Assembly (NCBI RefSeq): GCF_002901995.1
Contig: NZ_PPQN01000042.1
Location: 1 to 64,000, forward strand
Direction: 5' to 3'
Length of the DNA: 64,000 nt
Source: Staphylococcus coagulans
GTDB lineage: Bacteria; Bacillota; Bacilli; Staphylococcales; Staphylococcaceae
Part shown: positions 1-8,889 of the stretch, one piece after another
Position numbering within the stretch: position 1 is the stretch's first letter
How the letters are laid out: the number at the start of each line of letters is the position of its first letter
The notes under the pieces: model-generated
What the model saw: the letters and a program-made list of their open reading frames with translations, nothing else
Told to the model about the DNA's origin: nothing
The model's database searches: none
Program-made: the position numbers and the translations under genes

Positions 1-117
1 GATGGATATCGTATTCAATCATAAAGACAAGCCTAGCACGTGTGAAGGTGTATGAATATGATGATGTCCCATCCCTTTAATAATTTATACTCTATTTTTA
101 TATGAATTATGCATGAA
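1..117. other. Window edge, no assignable gene
   Basis: Short stretch before the acetyltransferase gene. On the plus strand one frame runs from position 2 to a TGA at 53-55 and another ends at a TAA at 22-24; either could be the 3' end of a gene truncated by the window. On the minus strand a frame starting with Met-Ile-Glu-Tyr-Asp runs off the left edge. Nothing is long enough to identify. Confidence 0.3.
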
Positions 118-573
118 TTATGATTTAGTTTGAGGATCCCAAACTAAAATATCATGGCCATCATCATTTTTGGCATTTAAATCTTTAAAACCATTTTTGA
201 CAAAGAAGTCCTTTGATTCAAATCTCGCAATTGCTTTAATTGGTAATTCAAATGATTTTGCATAATCAATTAATGCAGAACCATAACCTTTATCTTGATA
301 TTTTTTTAAAACTTCCAGTTTCCAAACGACGAGATAATCTTCATAATCAGGGAAATACGTTTCTTCAACTTCACCTTTTCGATATAAAGCCATCCTTGCG
401 CCTATTTTTTCACCCACATAAATGCCGTAAAACGGTGATTCTGAGCTTGCATCAATCATTTCCCCATGTAGTTCATTCACCATATACAAATCTTTGTTAC
501 CAAAATTCTGACGAAAGTCCTCAAAAAGTTCCTCAGTTTTATAGTTAATATCGAGGTGTTCAACTTTAGTCAT
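118..573 (-). CDS. GNAT-family N-acetyltransferase
   Basis: A 151-residue single-domain protein with the layout of the GNAT fold. The central part has a beta strand (LVVWKLEVLKKY) followed by the acetyl-CoA pyrophosphate-binding segment QDKGYGSALIDYAKS, which fits the family Q/R-x-x-G-x-G/A signature. The C-terminus (FFVKNGFKD, ILVWDP) also fits. The substrate is unknown; members acetylate amines, peptides or small molecules in the cytoplasm. The start ATG is preceded on the minus strand by a run of six G as ribosome-binding site. The gene diverges from bshC and shares the intergenic region 574-706. A GNAT gene next to bshC is, from memory, also seen in S. aureus. The family call is firm, the function open. 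Confidence 0.85.
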   Translation of the reverse strand: MTKVEHLDINYKTEELFEDFRQNFGNKDLYMVNELHGEMIDASSESPFYGIYVGEKIGARMALYRKGEVEETYFPDYEDYLVVWKLEVLKKYQDKGYGSALIDYAKSFELPIKAIARFESKDFFVKNGFKDLNAKNDDGHDILVWDPQTKS

Positions 574-646
574 GTGATAACCCCCCTTTGTTTATATTAA
601 TTTAATTATAACTTATTTATTTTAATTTTTGAAGCAAGCCGTAAGA

Positions 647-675
647 TTGTCAGATGTTGATTGAAGCTTTATACT
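647..675 (+). promoter_or_regulatory. Promoter of bshC
   Basis: TTGTCA (647-652) and TATACT (670-675) are separated by exactly 17 bases, one mismatch each from the sigma-A consensus. They lie 31 bases upstream of the bshC start. Read from sequence only. Confidence 0.6.
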
Positions 676-706
676 GTTATGGAATACTGTTTAAGGAGAA
701 ATGAGC

Positions 707-2320
707 ATGGATTGTTTAAGTATTTCAGTTAATGAGAGGGATCAATTTATACAGCGCATCATGAAGCAAGATAACGATGTGTTGAAATTTTATGATTATG
801 ATCCAACTGAAGGGGAGAGTTTTGAGCGGCGATTGCAAGTGCCTAATAATGGAAGAGAAAAGGCAATTGCTAAAGTAATTCGCGATTATATGTCTGATTT
901 GGTTTTATCTGATACACAAGCACGTACAATAGAAGCACTTGAAGCGGGTGCGAAAGTGGTGATTGGTGGCCAACAGGCGGGATTATTTACAGGCCCTTTA
1001 TATACTTTCCATAAAATCATTTCCATTGTAGTTAAAGCAAATGAACTCGAAAATATGTATGGAGAAGCTGTTGTTCCAGTGTTTTGGATTGCCGGTGAAG
1101 ATCATGATTTTGATGAAGTAAATCACACTTATGTCATGCAAGAACGTACGGGTCATTTACAGAAAGTAAAATATCATACAATGACACCACCAGAATCGAA
1201 TATATCCAGATATGTACCTGACAAAGATGCTTTGAAAGACACATTACGTGCTTATTTTGAAGTTTTGCCTGAAACAAAGCATTCCAAATCACTTTATCAA
1301 AACCTCTTGCAGTGGATTGATGAAGCGACAAATTGGACAATGTTATTTAAAAAGATAATTCATGCGTGTTTTAAGTCTACGGGCTTGCTTTTAATCGATG
1401 CACAATTTGAGCCATTAAGAGAGTTAGAAAAACCACTTCTCCAATCAATCATTAAAAATCATCAAAAGCTGGACGATGCTTTTAGATTACAACAAAAAGA
1501 AACTGTGGCAGATGGTTTATCACCGATGATTCAAACAGATACAAATGTGCATATGTTTATCCATTATGAAAATCAACGCCAAATGATAAAGTATGAAGAT
1601 GGGGCGTTTCGTTTGAGTAAATCTGATGTGACATTTGATGAAGCGACATTATTAGCTGAAATAGATAAAAATCCAAGCATGTTTTCAAATAATGTTGTGA
1701 CTCGTCCTTTGATGGAAGAATGGCTTTTCAACACGGTTGCATTTATTGGTGGACCGAGTGAAATTAAATATTGGGCTGAGCTGCAAAAAGTCTTTCATGA
1801 AATGGACATTGAAATGCCAATTGTATTACCGCGAATGCGCATGACTTACCTCTCACCAAAAGTTGAAAAATTATTGGAAACATATGACTTGGATTTAAGC
1901 GAGGTCATTGCTGAAGGTACAGCATCAGCGAAAGCACGCTTTATACGAGCTCAAGCTTCAGATGAAGTTTTAAACGAAATCGCACGTATGCGTGAACAGC
2001 AAATCGAATTTTATAAGAAATTAGATGCTATTGTTGGGGAATCAGAAGACAATCATAAGTTGCTAAAGAAAAACCATCAAATTCATACACATCAATATGA
2101 TTATTTAAAAGCGCGTTATTTAAAAAACATTGAGCGGGAAAATGAAATTAGCATGCGCCATTTTCATATTTTGTCACAAACACTCCATCCAATGGGGGGC
2201 TTACAAGAACGTGTTTGGAATCCTCTCCAATTATTGAATCAATTTGGGATAGATATGTTCACATCCTCCACCTTCCCTCCACTTCACTACACATTTGAGC
2301 AAATCATTATAAAAACATGA
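707..2320 (+). CDS. bshC: Bacillithiol biosynthesis cysteine-adding enzyme BshC
   Basis: Putative cysteine ligase for the last step of bacillithiol synthesis, adding cysteine to glucosaminyl-malate in the cytoplasm. The protein closely follows S. aureus BshC along its whole length. It has the conserved block GGQQAGLFTGPLYTFHK near residue 95, the PVFWIAGEDHDFDEVNHT block, NNVVTRPLMEEWLFNTVAF, and the C-terminal LHPMGGLQER. Two in-frame ATGs are available: at 701 the AGGAG at 694-698 is only 2 bases away, at 707 it is 8 bases away. The 707 start gives 537 residues, so 707 is preferred. A strong terminator follows, so it is probably monocistronic and separate from the dcw cluster downstream. 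Confidence 0.95.
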   Translation: MDCLSISVNERDQFIQRIMKQDNDVLKFYDYDPTEGESFERRLQVPNNGREKAIAKVIRDYMSDLVLSDTQARTIEALEAGAKVVIGGQQAGLFTGPLYTFHKIISIVVKANELENMYGEAVVPVFWIAGEDHDFDEVNHTYVMQERTGHLQKVKYHTMTPPESNISRYVPDKDALKDTLRAYFEVLPETKHSKSLYQNLLQWIDEATNWTMLFKKIIHACFKSTGLLLIDAQFEPLRELEKPLLQSIIKNHQKLDDAFRLQQKETVADGLSPMIQTDTNVHMFIHYENQRQMIKYEDGAFRLSKSDVTFDEATLLAEIDKNPSMFSNNVVTRPLMEEWLFNTVAFIGGPSEIKYWAELQKVFHEMDIEMPIVLPRMRMTYLSPKVEKLLETYDLDLSEVIAEGTASAKARFIRAQASDEVLNEIARMREQQIEFYKKLDAIVGESEDNHKLLKKNHQIHTHQYDYLKARYLKNIERENEISMRHFHILSQTLHPMGGLQERVWNPLQLLNQFGIDMFTSSTFPPLHYTFEQIIIKT

Positions 2321-2338
2321 TAATATCAAGCTTTTGAT

Positions 2339-2371
2339 AGTGGTTCGATTGAGTCGAACCACTGTTTTTTT
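2339..2371 (+). terminator. Intrinsic terminator after bshC
   Basis: Ten-base-pair perfect stem (AGTGGTTCGA 2339-2348 with TCGAACCACT 2354-2363), a 5-base loop, and a T-run at 2365-2371. It separates bshC from mraZ. Confidence 0.9.
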
Positions 2372-2380
2372 ATGTCGAAT

Positions 2381-2409
2381 TTGATAAATTTTGGAGATTT
2401 TTACAGAAT
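2381..2409 (+). promoter_or_regulatory. Candidate promoter of the mraZ/dcw operon
   Basis: TTGATA (2381-2386) and CAGAAT (2404-2409) with a 17-base spacer. The predicted start falls at about 2416, inside the MraZ operator repeats, as expected for repression. Confidence 0.45.
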
Positions 2410-2411
2410 TA

Positions 2412-2437
2412 GTGGAGGATAGTGGGGAGATGTGGTA
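2412..2437 (+). promoter_or_regulatory. MraZ operator repeats
   Basis: Three GTGG-type repeats, GTGGAG (2412), GTGGGG (2422) and GTGGTA (2432), spaced exactly 10 bases apart, just upstream of mraZ. MraZ of other bacteria binds TGGG/GTGG repeats with 10-base periodicity in its own promoter, so this is most likely the autoregulatory site. Confidence 0.75.
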
Positions 2438-2465
2438 AATTATATTTAAGGTGAGGTGAGATAAA

Positions 2466-2897
2466 ATGTTCATGGGCGAATATGAAAATAAATTGGACGC
2501 TAAAGGCCGTATGATAGTTCCATCTAAATTTCGTTATGACTTAAATGAACGTTTTATTATCACTAGAGGCCTTGATAAGTGTTTATTCGGTTACACACTT
2601 GAAGAATGGCAAACCATTGAAGAAAAAATGAAAGCCTTACCTATGACAAAACGAGACGCACGTAAATTTATGCGTATGTTCTTCTCTGGTGCGATTGAAG
2701 TGGAAATTGATAAACAAGGGAGAATTAATATCCCAGCAAAATTAAGAGAGTATGCAAATCTTGATAAAGAGTGTACGGTCATCGGTGTTTCAAATCGTAT
2801 TGAAATATGGGACCGAGATACTTGGAATGCTTTCTATGATGAGTCTGAAGAAAGTTTTGAAGAAATTGCAGAAGACTTAATCGATTTTGATTTTTAA
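2466..2897 (+). CDS. mraZ: Transcriptional regulator MraZ
   Basis: A 143-residue protein with two AbrB-like swapped-hairpin (MraZ) domains. Each carries the family signature: [13 protein letters not shown] near residue 11 and [13 protein letters not shown] near residue 81. MraZ forms ring oligomers and represses the dcw cluster by binding repeats in its own promoter, which are visible at 2412-2437. The start is supported by a purine-rich SD (GGTGAGGTGAG). It is the first gene of the division/cell-wall cluster, 15 bases ahead of rsmH, and is nearly identical to S. aureus MraZ. Confidence 0.96.
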   Translation: MFMGEYENKLDAKGRMIVPSKFRYDLNERFIITRGLDKCLFGYTLEEWQTIEEKMKALPMTKRDARKFMRMFFSGAIEVEIDKQGRINIPAKLREYANLDKECTVIGVSNRIEIWDRDTWNAFYDESEESFEEIAEDLIDFDF

Positions 2898-2912
2898 ATT
2901 GGAGGGTTCGCG

Positions 2913-3848
2913 GTGTTTCACCACATTAGCGTGTTATTAAAAGAAACAGTAGATCAACTGAATATTAAAGAAAATGGCATCTATGTTGATTGCACGTTAG
3001 GTGGCGCAGGGCACTCGCAATATCTCTTGAGCCAGTTATCTGATGAAGGTCGTTTAATTGCGATTGATCAAGATATTACGGCAATTCAACATGCAGAAGA
3101 AAAATTACAGCAAGACATTCACAAAGTGACTTTTGTACATAATAATTTTAGAAATTTAGCACAAATTTTAGCGGATTTGAATATTGAAAAAGTAGATGGG
3201 ATTCTTTATGATCTCGGCGTTTCAAGCCCTCAACTCGATATACCTGAACGTGGATTTAGCTACCAACATAATGCAAAACTTGATATGAGAATGGATCAAT
3301 CTCAATCTCTTTCCGCCTACGAAGTTGTCAACACGTGGCCGTACGAAGCGTTAGTGAAAATCTTTTTTCGTTATGGGGAAGAAAAATTTTCAAAGCAAAT
3401 CGCAAGGAAAATTGAAAGTAAACGTGAACAAAGACCGATTGAAACAACTTTTGACCTTGTTGATTGCATTAAAGAAGGCATTCCTGCAAAAGCAAGGCGA
3501 AAAGGGGGACACCCAGCGAAACGTGTTTTTCAAGCGATTCGTATTGCAGTAAATGATGAACTGTCAGCATTTGAAGACTCGTTAGAACAAGCAATTGAGC
3601 ATGTTAAAGTAAACGGTCGCATTTCAGTCATTACATTCCATTCATTAGAAGATCGATTATGTAAACAAATATTTCAAGAATATGAAAAAGGGCCAGAAGT
3701 ACCGCGTGGGCTTCCGGTAATCCCAGACGCCTATACGCCAAAGCTCAAACGAGTCAATAGAAAACCTATAGTAGCAAGTGATGTAGATTTAGAGGATAAC
3801 AATCGAGCAAGAAGTGCCAAACTTCGAGTGGCAGAAATTTTAAAATAG
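2913..3848 (+). CDS. rsmH: 16S rRNA (cytosine(1402)-N(4))-methyltransferase RsmH
   Basis: SAM-dependent methyltransferase that modifies C1402 in the decoding centre of 16S rRNA (older name MraW). The start is GTG at 2913, 7 bases after a GGAGG. The SAM-binding glycine loop is [10 protein letters not shown] near residue 28. The family motifs [40 protein letters not shown] and [12 protein letters not shown] are all present. At 311 residues it has the normal length. It lies between mraZ and ftsL in the conserved dcw order. Confidence 0.96.
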   Translation: MFHHISVLLKETVDQLNIKENGIYVDCTLGGAGHSQYLLSQLSDEGRLIAIDQDITAIQHAEEKLQQDIHKVTFVHNNFRNLAQILADLNIEKVDGILYDLGVSSPQLDIPERGFSYQHNAKLDMRMDQSQSLSAYEVVNTWPYEALVKIFFRYGEEKFSKQIARKIESKREQRPIETTFDLVDCIKEGIPAKARRKGGHPAKRVFQAIRIAVNDELSAFEDSLEQAIEHVKVNGRISVITFHSLEDRLCKQIFQEYEKGPEVPRGLPVIPDAYTPKLKRVNRKPIVASDVDLEDNNRARSAKLRVAEILK

Positions 3849-3863
3849 AGAGGCGAGAGAGAT

Positions 3864-4268
3864 ATGGCTGTAGAAAGAATTTATGATGCTTATCAACCAC
3901 AAGTTGAAGAACAACCTAAATTAAGACCGCAAAAAAAGCAAGCGACACATAAACAAACAGTTACAAAGAAAGTTACCGTTAAATTAACACGCTTTGAAAA
4001 AATGTTATACATAGCACTTATTACAATTATTGCCGCTATTAGTATCTATATGCTATCTTTAAAAATGGATGCTTACGATACAAGAGGCAAAATTGCAGAT
4101 TTAGATCAAAAAATTGAAAAACAATCCAGTCAAAATAGCGCATTAAAGTCAGAAACTATGAAAAATGCTTCGTATCAACGCATATATGAAAAAGCCGAAA
4201 AACAAGGTATGAGTTTAAAGAACGACAATATAAAGGTAGTGCGTAAAGATGGCGAAACGAAAAATTAA
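3864..4268 (+). CDS. ftsL: Cell division protein FtsL
   Basis: Small bitopic divisome protein of 134 residues. It has a basic, proline/lysine-rich cytoplasmic N-terminus and one membrane helix (about residues 48-67, MLYIALITIIAAISIYML). An extracellular heptad-rich segment follows (DLDQKIEKQSSQNSALKSE) that should form a coiled coil with DivIC and DivIB. FtsL sequences diverge widely; the identification rests on this topology plus its place between rsmH and pbp1. The 3' end overlaps the pbp1 start by 20 bases, suggesting translational coupling. The start at 3864 has a GAGAG-type SD. Confidence 0.9.
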   Translation: MAVERIYDAYQPQVEEQPKLRPQKKQATHKQTVTKKVTVKLTRFEKMLYIALITIIAAISIYMLSLKMDAYDTRGKIADLDQKIEKQSSQNSALKSETMKNASYQRIYEKAEKQGMSLKNDNIKVVRKDGETKN

Positions 4269-6399
4269 GATTAAAAAAAATAAGCTAGGAGCAGTCCTCC
4301 TGATGAGTTTTTTCGGGCTGCTCTTTTTTCTATTGATTTTAAGATATAGTTTTATTATGTTAACCGGCCATTCGTCTGGCGAAGATCTAATTGTACGCGC
4401 CAATGAAAAATATTTAGCACATTTAGATCAGGATGCCGAACGAGGAAAGATTTATGACCGAAATAACAAAGTGCTTGCAGAAGATGTCGATAGGTTTAGA
4501 TTAGCGGCTGTTTTGGATAAAAGGGCGAGTAAAGACTCTAAAAAACCAAGACATGTAGTTGATAAGAAAAAAACAGCAAAAGTCCTCGCTAAAGTCATTG
4601 ATATGCCTGAAAAAGAAATTGAAAAACGACTTAATAATAAAAAAGCGTTCCAAGTTGAATTTGGACGAGCAGGGCAAAACTTAACTTATCATGACAAAGA
4701 AATCATTGAGAAAGCCAATTTGCCGGGTATTACGTTATATCCTGAAGTTCAACGATTTTATCCGAATGGTAACTTTGCTTCACATTTAGTAGGGATGGCC
4801 CAAAAGGATCCTGATACAGGTGAGTTAAAAGGTGCACTTGGTGTAGAGAAAATTTTTGATAGCTATTTATCAGGTAAAAAAGGTCATTCCTCTTTTACAA
4901 AAGATATTTGGGGTTATATTATTCCAAATTCAAAAAATGAAGTTGCACCTAAACGTGGTGATGATGTACATTTGACGATTGATTCAAATATTCAAGTGTT
5001 TGTCGAAGAAGCACTTGATGATATGGTCAAACATTATGCCCCAAAAGATGTGTTCGCAGTCGTTATGGATGCTAAAACAGGAGAAATTTTAGCCTATAGC
5101 CAACGACCTACTTTTAATCCAGATACAGGTGAAGATTTTGGAAAGAAATGGGCAAATGACTTATATCAAAATACGTATGAACCGGGTTCTACATTTAAAA
5201 GTTTTGGTTTAGCAGCAGCTATTCAAGAAGGAAAGTTCAAACCAAATGATAAATATGAATCAGGATACAGAGATATTGAAGGCTCACGTATTTATGACTG
5301 GAACAAAAAAGGGTGGGGCAAAATTAGTATGAGTTTAGGTTTTACATACTCATCTAACACCCTCATGATGACACTTCAAGATCTTGTGGGTGCTGACAAA
5401 ATGCAATCTTGGTACGAAAAATTTGGTTTTGGAAAATCCACAGGTAGCCTATTTGATGGTGAACAAAAAGGGAATATTGCTTGGGAAAACAAGTTAATGC
5501 AAAAAACATCAGCGTTCGGTCAATCAACAACAGTGACGCCTGCGCAAATGTTGCAAGCTCAATCCGCATTTTTTAACAAAGGTGAAATGTTACGCCCTTA
5601 TTTTATTCAATCCATTATGAACCCAGTTTCTAATCAAACATTCTTTGAGGGTAAACGTGAGGTAGCGGGTAAACCGATTACGCCTGAAACTGCGAAAAAA
5701 GTGGATAAACAATTGGATGAAGTCGTGAACAGTGAAGATAGTCACGCTAAAAACTATCGTATCGATGGCTATCGTATCGGCGGTAAAACAGGAACTGCCC
5801 AAGTTGCCGATCCGGACAATGGCGGTTATGTCAAAGGGCCTAACCCATACTTTGTAAGCTTTATGGGACACGCACCAAGCAACAATCCACGTGTCGTTGT
5901 TTATGCCGGTATGAGTCTCGCTCAAAAAAATGACCAAGAAGCATACGAAATGGGTGTCAGCAAAGCTTTTAATCCAATCATGAAACACACTTTACAATAT
6001 TTAAACGTTGATAACAATGAAGTGAATGACAAATCAACAATCAATAAAGTGCCAGATGTTAAAAATAGTAATGTGCAACGTGCCGAAGACGAAATTAAAG
6101 GTAAAAAATTGAATCCAGTCGTTATCGGTAATGGGGATAAAGTGATTAACCAAAGTCCTTCTTCAAACGCAAAACTATTACCTAACAGTCATGTATTACT
6201 GATGACAGATGGTGATATGACAATGCCAGATATGACAGGTTGGACACGTGATGATATTATTGCATTTGAGTCATTAACAGGTATTGAAGTCAAAGTTAAA
6301 GGTAGCGGATTTGTAAAATCACAATCTCAGTCTCCACAATCTGCAATTGATAAGAAAAGCAAAATTGAAGTTTCGCTTGAGTCTGAAAATACAGAATAG
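4249..6399 (+). CDS. pbpA: Penicillin-binding protein 1 (class B transpeptidase with PASTA domains)
   Basis: Division-specific D,D-transpeptidase that crosslinks septal peptidoglycan outside the membrane. An N-terminal membrane anchor (about residues 14-37) is followed by the PBP dimerisation domain. The transpeptidase domain has the three active-site motifs: Ser314-T-F-K, Ser368-Ser-Asn370 and Lys513-T-G. Two C-terminal PASTA repeats begin at NKVPDVKNSN and MTMPDMTGWT. It has 716 residues, close to S. aureus PBP1. The gene starts inside ftsL. It is expected to be essential and a beta-lactam target. The gap to mraY holds an unusual hairpin at 6428-6489. Confidence 0.95.
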   Translation: MAKRKIKIKKNKLGAVLLMSFFGLLFFLLILRYSFIMLTGHSSGEDLIVRANEKYLAHLDQDAERGKIYDRNNKVLAEDVDRFRLAAVLDKRASKDSKKPRHVVDKKKTAKVLAKVIDMPEKEIEKRLNNKKAFQVEFGRAGQNLTYHDKEIIEKANLPGITLYPEVQRFYPNGNFASHLVGMAQKDPDTGELKGALGVEKIFDSYLSGKKGHSSFTKDIWGYIIPNSKNEVAPKRGDDVHLTIDSNIQVFVEEALDDMVKHYAPKDVFAVVMDAKTGEILAYSQRPTFNPDTGEDFGKKWANDLYQNTYEPGSTFKSFGLAAAIQEGKFKPNDKYESGYRDIEGSRIYDWNKKGWGKISMSLGFTYSSNTLMMTLQDLVGADKMQSWYEKFGFGKSTGSLFDGEQKGNIAWENKLMQKTSAFGQSTTVTPAQMLQAQSAFFNKGEMLRPYFIQSIMNPVSNQTFFEGKREVAGKPITPETAKKVDKQLDEVVNSEDSHAKNYRIDGYRIGGKTGTAQVADPDNGGYVKGPNPYFVSFMGHAPSNNPRVVVYAGMSLAQKNDQEAYEMGVSKAFNPIMKHTLQYLNVDNNEVNDKSTINKVPDVKNSNVQRAEDEIKGKKLNPVVIGNGDKVINQSPSSNAKLLPNSHVLLMTDGDMTMPDMTGWTRDDIIAFESLTGIEVKVKGSGFVKSQSQSPQSAIDKKSKIEVSLESENTE

Positions 6400-6427
6400 C
6401 TGAATGGAAGAACTATCATTATTGAAT

Positions 6428-6489
6428 AAGGCGAACATTGGAGTGAGGAGAGGACAAGGGCTTGAAATCCTTTCCTTCATCTCCGCCTT
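6428..6489 (+). other. Long imperfect hairpin between pbpA and mraY
   Basis: GGAGTGAGGAGAGGA (6440-6454) pairs with TCCTTTCCTTCATCTCC (6468-6484) with two single-base bulges and one G-U pair. An outer AAGGC/GCCTT pair (6428-6432 and 6485-6489) can close it. No T-run follows, so it does not look like a simple intrinsic terminator. It may be an attenuator or an mRNA processing/stability element. Confidence 0.55.
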
Positions 6490-6558
6490 GTAAAATATGA
6501 TTGTTTAGATTTAAGTTAAATGAAGGTAAAAAATGAATGAAAGATAGAGGAGAATAAT

Positions 6559-7524
6559 ATGGGAATTTTCAGCGCAATCATCGCATTTATCATTACTGCA
6601 GTTTTAGTTCCAATACTCATACCAACTTTAAAGAGGATGAAATTTGGACAAAGTATTCGTGAAGAAGGTCCTCAAAGTCATATGAAGAAAACAGGTACAC
6701 CAACGATGGGTGGATTAACATTTTTAATTGGTGCAATTGTTACAACGATTATTGCAAGTGTATTTGTAGAACCAGCAAGTCCGTTGCTGTTACTGCTCTT
6801 TGTCACAATTGGTTTTGGCTTAATTGGCTTTATTGACGACTATATCATTGTAGTGAAGAAAAACAATCAAGGTTTAACAAGTAAACAGAAGTTTTTAGCA
6901 CAAATCGCTATCGCAGTTATATTTTTTGTCGTGGCAAAAGTGTTTAATGCATTTGACTTCTCAACTAATCTGAATTTACCTTTCACGGATATCAGTATTC
7001 CTTTATCGTATGCCTATGTTATATTTATCATTTTTTGGCAAGTTGGTTTTTCTAATGCAGTAAATCTAACTGACGGCTTAGACGGATTAGCCACAGGTCT
7101 TTCTATTATTGGATTTACAATTTATGCAATTATGAGTTTCGTATTAGAGCAACCTTCAATTGGTGTATTTTGTATGATTATGGTTGCCGCGCTTGCAGGC
7201 TTTTTGCCTTATAATATTAATCCTGCAAAAGTGTTTATGGGAGATACAGGTAGCTTGGCATTAGGCGGTATTTTCGCGACGATTTCAATTATGTTGAATC
7301 AAGAATTGTCACTCTTATTAGTTGGGTTTGTTTTTGTCATTGAAACTTTATCAGTAATGATACAAGTGACATCTTTTAAATTAACAGGTAAACGTATATT
7401 TAAAATGAGTCCACTTCATCATCACTTTGAACTTGTTGGTTGGAGCGAATGGAAAGTCGTTACTGTATTTTGGTCAGTAGGTTTAATTACAGGCTTAATT
7501 GGCTTGTGGATTGGAGTGAGTTAA
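6559..7524 (+). CDS. mraY: Phospho-N-acetylmuramoyl-pentapeptide-transferase MraY
   Basis: Integral membrane enzyme making lipid I from UDP-MurNAc-pentapeptide and undecaprenyl phosphate. About ten hydrophobic helices span 321 residues. Signature motifs are visible: the Asp pair D93-D94 in GFIDDY, NLTDGLDGLATG, NPAKVFMGDTGSLALGG, and the cytoplasmic histidine motif SPLHHHFE. An AGAGGAG SD precedes the ATG. Its stop codon is directly followed by the TTG start of murD, so the two are co-translated. The order pbp1-mraY-murD is standard for staphylococci. Confidence 0.96.
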   Translation: MGIFSAIIAFIITAVLVPILIPTLKRMKFGQSIREEGPQSHMKKTGTPTMGGLTFLIGAIVTTIIASVFVEPASPLLLLLFVTIGFGLIGFIDDYIIVVKKNNQGLTSKQKFLAQIAIAVIFFVVAKVFNAFDFSTNLNLPFTDISIPLSYAYVIFIIFWQVGFSNAVNLTDGLDGLATGLSIIGFTIYAIMSFVLEQPSIGVFCMIMVAALAGFLPYNINPAKVFMGDTGSLALGGIFATISIMLNQELSLLLVGFVFVIETLSVMIQVTSFKLTGKRIFKMSPLHHHFELVGWSEWKVVTVFWSVGLITGLIGLWIGVS

Positions 7525-8874
7525 TTGATTAACTATACAGGGCTAAAGGGTAAAAAAGTACTCGTTATTGGGTTAGCAAAAAGTGGCTACGAAGCTGCTA
7601 AGTTATTACATCGTCTTGGTGCAGAGGTCACGGTTAATGATGGGAATGACGTTTCGCAAGACGCGCATGCTAGAGATTTAGAAGATATGGGGATTAATAT
7701 TGTGAGTGGTTCGCATCCACTGGCCTTATTAGATGAAGCCCCAATTATTTTTAAAAACCCGGGAATACCGTATACAGTCCCAATTATCCAAGAAGCACAG
7801 AAACAAGGATTGAAAGTCTTAACAGAAGTTGAATTAAGTTATTTAATTTCTGAAGCTCCGATTATTGGGATTACAGGAACAAACGGAAAAACGACGGTCA
7901 CTTCGTTGATTGGTGACATGTTTAGTAAAAGTAGAGAAAATGGCAGACTAGCAGGAAATATTGGCTATGTTGCTTCAAAAGTCGCTCAAGAAGTACGTGC
8001 AGATGAATATCTCGTTACAGAGCTGTCCTCATTTCAATTGTTAGGTATTGAGCATTACCGCCCGCATATCGCGATTATTACAAATATCTACTCAGCACAT
8101 CTTGATTTCCATGAAAATCTTGAAAATTATCAAAATGCTAAAAAGCGTATTTTTCAGAACCAAACAGAAAGTGACTATTTGATTTTCAATTATCATCAAC
8201 GCCATTTGATTGATGTCTCAAAAGTTAAAGCAAAAATTTTATATTTTTCTACACAACATGAAGTTGAAGGTATTTATGTAAAAGATCAATATATTGTCTA
8301 TAATGGCGTTCGTATTATTCATTTGGATGACATCGTATTGCCAGGCGAACATAACCTTGAAAATATTTTAGCGGCTGTTATGGCTGCGATATTAGCAGGT
8401 GTGTCAGTAAGCGCGATTATTCAGTCATTAACTACTTTTTCAGGCATCGAACACCGCTTGCAGTATATCGGTAATAATAAAACGAATAAATATTACAATG
8501 ACTCTAAAGCAACGAATACGTTAGCGACTCAATTTGCTTTAAATTCATTTAAGCAACCTATTATTTGGTTGTGTGGTGGTTTAGACCGAGGCAATGATTT
8601 TGATGATTTAATTCCTTATATGTCGAATGTTAGAGTTATGGTAACCTTTGGTGAAACGCAAGAAAAGTTTGTTAAACTAGGAGAGAGTCAAGGCAAATAC
8701 GTAATCCGAGCAGTAGATGTTTCAGATGCTGTCGCTAAAGTACAAGATATTATTGAGCCAAACGATGTTGTATTATTATCACCAGCATGTGCAAGTTGGG
8801 ATCAATATGATACCTTTGAACAGCGCGGTGAGAACTTTATTAAAGCGTTTCGTGAACATTTGCCATCACATTAA
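7525..8874 (+). CDS. murD: UDP-N-acetylmuramoyl-L-alanine--D-glutamate ligase MurD
   Basis: Cytoplasmic ATP-dependent Mur ligase that adds D-glutamate to UDP-MurNAc-L-Ala. It has an N-terminal Rossmann-like domain ([16 protein letters not shown]), the ATP-binding loop GTNGKTT at residues 118-124, the TELSSFQL segment, and the C-terminal Mur-ligase domain with YNDSKATN and [11 protein letters not shown]. Translation starts at TTG (7525), the base after the mraY stop, with GGAGTGAG inside the mraY 3' end as SD. It has 449 residues, as in S. aureus. Confidence 0.96.
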   Translation: MINYTGLKGKKVLVIGLAKSGYEAAKLLHRLGAEVTVNDGNDVSQDAHARDLEDMGINIVSGSHPLALLDEAPIIFKNPGIPYTVPIIQEAQKQGLKVLTEVELSYLISEAPIIGITGTNGKTTVTSLIGDMFSKSRENGRLAGNIGYVASKVAQEVRADEYLVTELSSFQLLGIEHYRPHIAIITNIYSAHLDFHENLENYQNAKKRIFQNQTESDYLIFNYHQRHLIDVSKVKAKILYFSTQHEVEGIYVKDQYIVYNGVRIIHLDDIVLPGEHNLENILAAVMAAILAGVSVSAIIQSLTTFSGIEHRLQYIGNNKTNKYYNDSKATNTLATQFALNSFKQPIIWLCGGLDRGNDFDDLIPYMSNVRVMVTFGETQEKFVKLGESQGKYVIRAVDVSDAVAKVQDIIEPNDVVLLSPACASWDQYDTFEQRGENFIKAFREHLPSH

Positions 8875-8889
8875 AGGATGTGACATTGT

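Noticed and set aside
2-55. 18-codon plus-strand frame at the window edge
   Set aside because: Too short to identify, and two other frames in the same stretch are equally possible.
5590-5988. 132-codon minus-strand frame
   Set aside because: Antisense to the transpeptidase and PASTA part of pbpA; no ribosome-binding site or recognisable protein features.
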